DNA from: Neptuniibacter sp.
Lineage (GTDB): Bacteria > Pseudomonadota > Gammaproteobacteria > Pseudomonadales > Balneatricaceae
Length of the DNA: 8,778 nt
Reading direction: 5' to 3'
Assembly (NCBI GenBank): GCA_024686055.1
Contig: JAIBDV010000100.1
Location: 1-8,778 of the forward strand
This document shows positions 1-4,364 of the stretch, piece after piece. Made by a program: the position numbers and the translations under genes. Position 1 is the stretch's first letter. Every line of letters begins with the position of its first letter. The notes under the pieces were generated by a model. That model worked only from the letters and a program-made list of their open reading frames with translations. It ran no database searches and was not told the origin of the DNA.

Positions 1-71
1 GCATAAATAGCTCTGCGTCACAGGCAGGACGCTATAGTAACACACAGTTTCCCTTTGTCTACACACTTGTG
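1..71 (-). promoter_or_regulatory. Promoter and leader start of a cold-shock-type gene lying left of the window (repeat copy A)
   Basis: This segment is a direct repeat of 612-683: bases 1-27 are identical to 612-638, and by hand 61 of 72 aligned columns match overall with one gap. Read on the minus strand it has TAGACA (56-61) as -35, a 16-bp spacer, and TACTAT (34-39) as -10. This is the same geometry as copy B, which drives the csp gene. The predicted start of transcription is near base 27, so the invariant 27 bases are the first transcribed ones. They contain TGACGCAGA (12-20 on the plus strand as its complement), similar to the E. coli cold box recalled as TGACGTACAGA. The gene served would run leftward out of the window; its identity is not visible. 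Confidence 0.6.
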
Positions 72-171
72 CATATAACTGGTTTGATTTCTGTGGCTCT
101 GGCGATTGTTATGGTCAGGCGGAGGTGTTGTTTGTTGCAGTTTTGTCGGCAGGGGCGTTGCGGGGTATTAC

Positions 172-209
172 AAAAAAGCCCCGCCAGATTACTCTGGCGG
201 GGCTTTTTT
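172..209 (-). terminator. Rho-independent terminator of the csp gene
   Basis: A perfect 17-bp inverted repeat (172-188 and 193-209) encloses the 4-base loop TTAC. The GC-rich core is flanked by six A on the left and six T on the right, so the RNA hairpin is followed by a U tract in either direction. It lies 23 nt beyond the csp stop codon. It would end csp transcription and could also act on any rightward transcript, so it is a bidirectional terminator. Confidence 0.95.
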
Positions 210-232
210 AGCCTTGCGGCTGAAATCGTAGC

Positions 233-442
233 TTAGCTAACTGTAACGTTAGCAGCCTGAGGACCCTTCTGGCCCTGCTCGATGTCGAAAGCAACCTGCT
301 GGCCTTCAGCCAGAGTTTTGAAGCCGTCAGACTGGATTGCACGGAAATGAACGAATACGTCAGAACCGCCGTTATCCGGAGTGATGAAACCAAAACCTTT
401 CTCTTCGTTGAACCACTTAACGATGCCAGTAGCGTTAGACAT
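233..442 (-). CDS. CspA-family cold-shock protein (single-stranded nucleic-acid chaperone)
   Basis: This 69-residue protein is one complete cold-shock domain, the usual length for the bacterial CspA family. The RNA-binding motifs are intact: RNP1 is KGFGFI (15-20) and RNP2 is VFVHF (29-33), with the family start GIVKWFNEEKGFGFI. Such proteins form a five-stranded OB-fold barrel that binds single-stranded RNA and DNA in the cytoplasm, melts RNA structure and aids translation or antitermination, often in the cold. The start is set by a good Shine-Dalgarno AGGAG (449-453 on the plus strand as its complement) 6 nt upstream. It is a single-gene unit with its own promoter, long leader and terminator. 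Whether it is cold-induced, growth-phase-regulated or constitutive cannot be told from the protein, but the leader favours cold induction. The exact paralogue (cspA, capB, cspD) cannot be assigned. Confidence 0.97.
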   Translation of the reverse strand: MSNATGIVKWFNEEKGFGFITPDNGGSDVFVHFRAIQSDGFKTLAEGQQVAFDIEQGQKGPQAANVTVS

Positions 443-639
443 GATAGTCTCCTGAAAATATATGTTGTAGCTTAAGAACGCGTAACATTACACACTCTTG
501 CGCTTTAGTAGCCGCGAATAAGATTACTTATGTTGCAATAGAGTGTGAAAATCTTCAGGACAGGCTTACATGGTGATAAGCGGTATAGCGAAGCTTCATA
601 TTCAGATTGTTGCATAAATAGCTCTGCGTCACAGGCAGT
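443..639 (-). promoter_or_regulatory. Long structured 5' leader of the csp mRNA with cold-box-like element
   Basis: No credible gene lies between the csp start and the lysR gene (443-759). The predicted transcription start near 639 gives a leader of about 195 nt, comparable in kind to the long cspA leader of E. coli. The first 27 nt (638 down to 612) are identical to the other copy at the window edge and contain TGACGCAGA (plus-strand 623-631) inside a short CTGC/GCAG stem. Further in, CACACTC-TA-TTGC (547-535) pairs with GCAAGAGTGTG (501-491), giving 7+4 bp with a two-base bulge, and a nested hairpin ATAAG/CTTAT (531-518) sits in its loop. These pairings were found by eye. A temperature-responsive fold is inferred from the gene family and is not shown by the sequence. 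Confidence 0.5.
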
Positions 640-683
640 GATGTCATGATAACACACCGTTTTCCTTTGTCTATGCGCTTGTG
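612..683 (-). promoter_or_regulatory. Sigma70-type promoter and leader start of the csp gene (repeat copy B)
   Basis: On the minus strand -35 TAGACA (668-673) and -10 TATCAT (646-651) each match consensus at five of six positions and are 16 bp apart. Initiation is expected near 639, exactly where the block shared with bases 1-27 begins. Bases 612-683 repeat bases 1-71 in direct orientation. Conservation covers the -35, the spacer and the first transcribed bases and stops beyond them, which is the pattern expected of a shared promoter plus leader element and not of a transposon. The segment also lies upstream of the lysR gene on the other strand, but nothing links it to that gene. Confidence 0.7.
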
Positions 684-733
684 ATTTTTGGGCCGTGGTG
701 AGTGTTCCTTGGCAGCCTGAGCAGCTGCACAAA

Positions 734-755
734 GCCCGTGGTTACGGGCCAGGAG
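734..755 (+). promoter_or_regulatory. GC-rich hairpin abutting the lysR ribosome binding site
   Basis: GCCCGT (734-739) and ACGGGC (744-749) form a 6-bp stem with a 4-nt loop GGTT. It ends one base before the Shine-Dalgarno AGGAG (751-755), which is 4 nt from the lysR ATG. No T tract follows, so it is not an intrinsic terminator. If it forms in the mRNA it could limit ribosome access; that is inference. Confidence 0.35.
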
Positions 756-759
756 AAAT

Positions 760-1638
760 ATGTCGTTACGTCATTTACGTACACTGGTTGCGATTGAACG
801 TTATGGTTCTTTTGTGGCAGCAGCCGAACAGCTGGGGCTGACGCAGTCAGCTGTCAGTCAGCAAATGCGCGCGCTGGAAAGTGATATGGGCGTGCAGCTG
901 TTTGATCGCTATGGCCGCTCGCCCCGGTTGAACACGGATGGGCGGGAAGCCTGCCTGCGGGCCGAGCAGGTATTACAGCAATATTCGGCGCTGGGGCAGG
1001 GTCTGGGCAGCAGTCCGGATCAGTCGGGTACTCTGGCAATCGGTGCTACCTATACGGTACAGACCGGGCCATTAGCACCCGTTCTGGCGCAGCTTCGACG
1101 GGCCGTACCGCATGTGTTTCTGCGGGTATACCGTGGTATGTCGGCCGATCTGACCCAAAGAGTCGAGCAGGGTGAGCTGGATGCTGTGATTACTACCGGC
1201 CCGCCGCAGGTGTTGTCCAGCCATTGCCAATGGCAGCCATTGACCAGCGAGCCTTTTTATCTGGTAGCGCCGCTTGAGGCGAAAGGCCAGCCGTTGGCCG
1301 GTTTGCTGCGTGAGTCGGACTATATCCGCTTTGATCGCCGGGCGTGGGCGGGCACCATGATTGAGGACGAACTGCAGGCGCAAGGGTTGCAGTTACGCGA
1401 AACCATGGAAATGGACTCACTGCTGGCAGCATTCAAAATGGTGGAACACGGGCTGGGGGTGACGATCATGCCACTTAATCAGCGTGAGCTGGCAGAGATT
1501 TCCCGTCGTTTCTACCTTTTGCCGTTTGGGCGGGAGTCGCTTTGCCGTGAGGTGGGCCTGTATCAGCAACGTAACCATAACCGCCGCCAGCTGACTGATT
1601 TCCTTGTTCGTGAGTTTGAGCGTTACTATCAGAGCTGA
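760..1638 (+). CDS. LysR-family transcriptional regulator
   Basis: This 292-residue protein has the normal length and layout of a LysR-type regulator. The N-terminal winged helix-turn-helix spans about residues 2-60, with the recognition segment LTQSAVSQQMRALE (27-40) followed by GVQLFDR (44-50). A linker helix covers roughly 60-88. A two-lobed periplasmic-binding-protein-like effector domain runs from about 90 to 290, starting SGTLAIGATYTV and including LDAVITTGP (140-148) and the GLGVTIMP segment (231-238). The ATG is preceded by AGGAG at 751-755. The regulator lies 97 bp upstream of an AEC-family permease on the same strand, unlike the common divergent LysR arrangement. The intervening DNA carries short inverted ATTAA/TTAAT arms over a candidate promoter, so control of the permease is a reasonable inference. 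The inducer cannot be predicted from sequence. Confidence 0.95.
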   Translation: MSLRHLRTLVAIERYGSFVAAAEQLGLTQSAVSQQMRALESDMGVQLFDRYGRSPRLNTDGREACLRAEQVLQQYSALGQGLGSSPDQSGTLAIGATYTVQTGPLAPVLAQLRRAVPHVFLRVYRGMSADLTQRVEQGELDAVITTGPPQVLSSHCQWQPLTSEPFYLVAPLEAKGQPLAGLLRESDYIRFDRRAWAGTMIEDELQAQGLQLRETMEMDSLLAAFKMVEHGLGVTIMPLNQRELAEISRRFYLLPFGRESLCREVGLYQQRNHNRRQLTDFLVREFERYYQS

Positions 1639-1640
1639 TA

Positions 1641-1728
1641 TTAATTTTTATTAAGTAAAACTCAATTTAATATAAATTTTTCTAACGTTATTGTTTCCGT
1701 AGCATAGCGTCCTTTAGCTGATAGGAGG
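1641..1728 (+). promoter_or_regulatory. AT-rich promoter/operator region of the AEC permease gene
   Basis: The 97-bp gap after lysR is sharply AT-rich compared with its surroundings. A candidate -10 TATAAA (1671-1676) lies 17 bp from a poor -35 TTATTA (1648-1653), a combination typical of activator-dependent promoters. TTAAT (1641-1645), ATTAA (1650-1654) and TTAAT (1667-1671) are inverted relative to each other, and ATTAA-N12-TTAAT spans the -35/-10 interval, so it could be a LysR-type site. A strong Shine-Dalgarno AGGAGG (1723-1728) sits 7 nt from the permease ATG. No terminator separates lysR from this region, so read-through is also possible. Confidence 0.35.
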
Positions 1729-1735
1729 CCGCGTT

Positions 1736-2650
1736 ATGGCAGTGATGACAGCGTTGGTGCCAGTGATTCTGGCCATTACAGCAGGCTTTCTGCTGCGCCG
1801 TTATGCCGGCATTGCACTGGCAAGCTGGCAACAGATGAGTTTTGTACTCTATTACCTGTTTATGCCAGCGCTGGAAATTAAGGTGCTGGCGAACAAGCCG
1901 CTGGCTGAATTTCCGGTATTTTCATTGCTGCTGGCGGTCGCTACCGTGTTGTTACTGATGAGCCTGTGGTTGATAGCGTGGCAGCGCTGGTGTCGACCGC
2001 GACCGGCAGCAACATTTACCTCGCTGTACCAGGGAGGTGTTCGTTTTAATACCTTTGTCGCTCTGGTGATGGCGGATCAGCTGTTTGGCGAAGCCGGTGT
2101 AGCGGCGACAGCGCTGATTGCCGCATTGATCATTTTGCTGGTGAACCTGCTCTGTGTGCTGATCTTTGTGTTGTACCTCAATGCTGAGGGCGCCAGCCCC
2201 GGTTTATTCCTCAAAGAAAGTCTGACCAACCCACTGATACTGGGTGCGCTGGCAGGCATTGGCCTGAACCTCAGTGGCCTGGGGCTGTCTGGTTCTTTAT
2301 ATGACTTTGTTGCGTTAATGAGTTCAGCGGCCTTACCGGTTGGCCTGCTGGTGGTTGGGGCGGCATTGCAGGTGGAGCGCTTACGGGGTAGCTGGGAGGT
2401 CATCTGGACAGCGTCCTTCTTTCAGCTGCTATTAAAGCCCCTGCTAGCCTGGGTTGTGATTGGCTGGTTTGCACTTGAAGGTGTGTATGCCGCCGCGCTG
2501 TTGTTGTGTTTTGCCGTGCCTGCACCGCCGTCAGCCTATGTGCTGGCGCTGAGAAAAGGCGGTGATGCTGACACCATGGCCGCCATTATTACGGTGCAGA
2601 CGCTGTTGGCTGCACTGACAATGCCTGTAGTGTTGTTAATATTCAGGTGA
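1736..2650 (+). CDS. AEC (auxin efflux carrier) family permease
   Basis: This 304-residue, very hydrophobic protein has the length and fold pattern of bacterial AEC-family transporters, about ten membrane spans arranged as two five-helix halves. Visible family signatures are the helix-2 segment VLYYLFMPALEIKVL (about 37-51), RFNTFVALVM (about 103-112) and the C-terminal APPSAYVLALRKGGDADTMA followed by a last span ending LTMPVVLLIF. It belongs in the inner membrane. Characterised relatives are linked to small organic anions such as malonate or malate, and the plant founders move auxin; the substrate here is unknown. The start is fixed by AGGAGG 7 nt upstream. The LysR gene just upstream is the likely local regulator. 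Downstream genes have their own putative promoter, so a functional link with the adenine deaminase rests on proximity alone. Confidence 0.9.
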   Translation: MAVMTALVPVILAITAGFLLRRYAGIALASWQQMSFVLYYLFMPALEIKVLANKPLAEFPVFSLLLAVATVLLLMSLWLIAWQRWCRPRPAATFTSLYQGGVRFNTFVALVMADQLFGEAGVAATALIAALIILLVNLLCVLIFVLYLNAEGASPGLFLKESLTNPLILGALAGIGLNLSGLGLSGSLYDFVALMSSAALPVGLLVVGAALQVERLRGSWEVIWTASFFQLLLKPLLAWVVIGWFALEGVYAAALLLCFAVPAPPSAYVLALRKGGDADTMAAIITVQTLLAALTMPVVLLIFR

Positions 2651-2671
2651 AATTTAATTCTTGAGCGAGTA

Positions 2672-2677
2672 TATAAT
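2672..2677 (+). promoter_or_regulatory. Consensus -10 element upstream of the small membrane protein/adenine deaminase pair
   Basis: TATAAT is a perfect -10 hexamer in an AT-rich stretch of the 63-bp gap after the permease gene, 37 nt before the GTG start at 2714. No good -35 is seen 16-18 bp upstream. TTGAGC (2661-2666) is too close to pair with it. It may be a weak or activator-dependent promoter, or chance in AT-rich DNA. Confidence 0.35.
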
Positions 2678-2713
2678 AATGCCGGTTAGCCGATTATCTT
2701 GTCAGGGGCTGTT

Positions 2714-2941
2714 GTGAGCGAATCCGAATATCTATGGGTCATTCTTTTTGTGGTACTGGCGTTTATTCCGGTCACCCTTAATGCTCTGCGACGTCGAGGG
2801 GAGCGCCCACCACCACTGGCGGCCAATGACCGCAAGCTTTATCGGCTCTGGCGTAGCGATCCGCAAGCCTACGAACGCCAGTATGGCGAAATGGACCGGG
2901 AATATCGGCTGGCCCAGCAGCGTAAGAAAAATCCTGAATAA
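2714..2941 (+). CDS. Small single-span membrane protein, function unknown
   Basis: I do not recognise this family. From the GTG at 2714 it is 75 residues: a short acidic N-terminus (SESEY), one hydrophobic helix of about 20 residues (positions 7-26), a positive cluster RRRGER just after it, then a charged C-terminal tail rich in Arg, Tyr, Gln and Lys ending KKNPE. By the positive-inside rule the tail is predicted cytoplasmic. The GTG start is chosen because AGGGG (2704-2708) lies 5 nt upstream; an in-frame TTG at 2699 would add five residues but lacks a ribosome binding site. It ends 19 nt before the adenine deaminase start with no terminator between, so the two are probably co-transcribed. 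The fairly good Shine-Dalgarno, the sensible membrane topology and the tight packing support a real gene. Confidence 0.7.
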   Translation: MSESEYLWVILFVVLAFIPVTLNALRRRGERPPPLAANDRKLYRLWRSDPQAYERQYGEMDREYRLAQQRKKNPE

Positions 2942-2960
2942 CGGTATCCGGGGGAGTGAT

Positions 2961-3983
2961 ATGAATGAGTTTCTCAATGCTATGCCTAAAGCTGAACTTC
3001 ACGTGCATCTTGAGGGTACGCTTGAGCCTGAATTAATGTTCGAGCTGGCCTGGCGCAATGGTATTGCGCTGCCGTTTGATTCGGTTGAGGCGCTCACTGC
3101 AGCTTATCAATTTGGCAATTTGCAGGATTTTCTTGATCTGTATTATCAGGGAGCAGCAGTACTACAGACAGAGCAGGATTTTTATGATCTGACCTGGGCC
3201 TGGCTCCAGCGTTGCCATGCGCAGAATGTGCAGCATGTTGAGCCATTTTTTGATCCGCAGGCCCATACCCATCGTGGCGTAGATATCGGCACGGTGATCA
3301 GTGGTATCTCACAGGCACTCTATGACGCCCAGAAGCAGCTGGGTATCAGCAGTCAATTGATCATGAGTTTTTTGCGTCACCTGGATGAAGAGGATGCCAT
3401 TGCAACCTTGAATCAGGCAGAGCTCTGGCTGGAGTGTATCGCGGCCGTCGGGCTGGACAGTTCTGAGCAGGGTAACCCTCCCGAAAAATTTGCCCGGGTC
3501 TTCGAGCTGGCACGCCAGCAAGGCTTGCGCTGTGTCGCGCATGCCGGGGAAGAAGGGCCCGCGGCGTATGTCTGGCAGGCGCTGGATAGCTTGCAGGTAA
3601 GCCGGATTGATCATGGCGTACGTGCGATTGAAGACCCGGCTCTGATACAACGACTGATTGAGCAGCGTATACCGTTGACAGTCTGCCCGTTGTCCAATGT
3701 CCGCTTGCAGGTGTACCCGCACATGTCGAAGCATCCGATCCTGACCTTGCTGGAGCAGGGGGTGTGCGTGACCGTGAATTCGGACGACCCGGCGTATTTC
3801 GGTGGTTATATGTCTGAAAATTTTATTGCATTACAGCGTGACCTGAATCTGACGACGCAGCAGGCTTTGCAGTTGGCGGCTAACAGCTTTGAGGCCAGTT
3901 TTGCTGATCCTGAGCGCAAAACACAATTACAGCAGCAGTTGCAGGCGTTTGCCCAGGCGCACGGCGTTAATCTGGCGGCCTGA
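2961..3983 (+). CDS. Adenine deaminase, type 2 (adenosine/AMP deaminase-like amidohydrolase)
   Basis: This 340-residue TIM-barrel amidohydrolase hydrolyses adenine to hypoxanthine and ammonia in purine salvage or nitrogen scavenging in the cytosol. All catalytic residues of the adenosine-deaminase superfamily are present: zinc ligands H14 and H16 in ELHVHLEG, H194 in HAGEE with catalytic E197, H218 in RIDHGV, and D275/D276 in NSDDPAYFGG, plus CPLSN (242-246). The adenine-specific assignment rests on close resemblance, as I remember it, to Pseudomonas aeruginosa PA0148. Shared segments include FLDLYYQGA, HVEPFFDPQ, VGLDSSE, and SDDPAYFGGY followed by ENF. Many databases would label it adenosine deaminase. 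The reading frame stays open upstream to 2748, but ATG 2961 is the true start: a purine-rich GGGGGAG lies just upstream, the earlier part overlaps the small gene before it, and homology begins here. It probably forms a unit with the 75-residue membrane protein 19 nt upstream. Confidence 0.93.
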   Translation: MNEFLNAMPKAELHVHLEGTLEPELMFELAWRNGIALPFDSVEALTAAYQFGNLQDFLDLYYQGAAVLQTEQDFYDLTWAWLQRCHAQNVQHVEPFFDPQAHTHRGVDIGTVISGISQALYDAQKQLGISSQLIMSFLRHLDEEDAIATLNQAELWLECIAAVGLDSSEQGNPPEKFARVFELARQQGLRCVAHAGEEGPAAYVWQALDSLQVSRIDHGVRAIEDPALIQRLIEQRIPLTVCPLSNVRLQVYPHMSKHPILTLLEQGVCVTVNSDDPAYFGGYMSENFIALQRDLNLTTQQALQLAANSFEASFADPERKTQLQQQLQAFAQAHGVNLAA

Positions 3984-4080
3984 TGGTCGCCTGCTACCGC
4001 TGCTTCAGGCCGGGGTGAAGGTGGCTGACGTCAACAGAGGCCGGGCAGGTAAACCTTGAACTGCAACTGTGGAGGTCTCA

Positions 4081-4356
4081 ATGAGTGCCCGAAAATCCCC
4101 TGGCGGGCTAGCTGTCAGTCTGTTACTGCTGGTCTTGGGCACTGTACCTGCGGCTGCTCAGGTGCTGCCCCCGCCTGGAGCTGCGGCACCCATTGAGCCC
4201 GTTACAGCACAGCGCTGCAACGAAGCGGATGCTGACCCACCGGTGCCACTGGCCGAGTGTCCGGCGGTTACGCCGGAGCCCGGGCCCGCTGCCCAGTCCC
4301 CTCAGCAACACTTCTACCACCGGTTGTTGATACTGTTACGCCTGTTGGATGCATAG
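4081..4356 (+). CDS. Small secreted Pro/Ala-rich protein, function unknown
   Basis: I do not recognise this 91-residue protein. The N-terminus is a classical Sec signal peptide: positive residues R4 and K5, a Leu/Val-rich core (about 10-21), and a probable signal peptidase I site after AAA at 24-26, before Q27. The mature part of about 65 residues is rich in Pro and Ala, contains two cysteines (46 and 60) that could form a disulfide in the periplasm, and ends with an amphipathic, Leu-rich segment RLLILLRLL. The ATG at 4081 is favoured over an in-frame GTG at 4069 because GGAGG (4071-4075) is 5 nt upstream. It follows the adenine deaminase by 97 bp with no clear terminator and converges on the hybrid kinase gene with only 8 bp between stop codons. 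Confidence 0.65.
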   Translation: MSARKSPGGLAVSLLLLVLGTVPAAAQVLPPPGAAAPIEPVTAQRCNEADADPPVPLAECPAVTPEPGPAAQSPQQHFYHRLLILLRLLDA

Positions 4357-4364
4357 CCCTGACG

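Noticed and set aside
1..683. Direct repeats flanking csp as ends of a mobile element or MITE
   Set aside because: No terminal inverted repeats, target duplication or transposase; the repeats coincide with promoter hexamers and transcription start, which explains them better.
505..732. 75-codon minus-strand open frame between csp and lysR
   Set aside because: It covers the csp promoter and leader, has no ribosome binding site or recognisable protein features, and the duplicated part aligns as promoter/leader with an indel that breaks the frame.
2748..2960. 71-residue N-terminal extension of the adenine deaminase
   Set aside because: It overlaps the preceding small gene in another frame, has no ribosome binding site, and family similarity begins at ATG 2961.
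3309..3734. 141-codon minus-strand frame inside the deaminase gene
   Set aside because: It lies wholly opposite conserved catalytic sequence and shows no domain or ribosome binding site.
3988..4013. GCCTG/CAGGC inverted repeat after the deaminase as a terminator
   Set aside because: Only a 5-bp stem with a 12-nt loop and no T tract, so not an intrinsic terminator.
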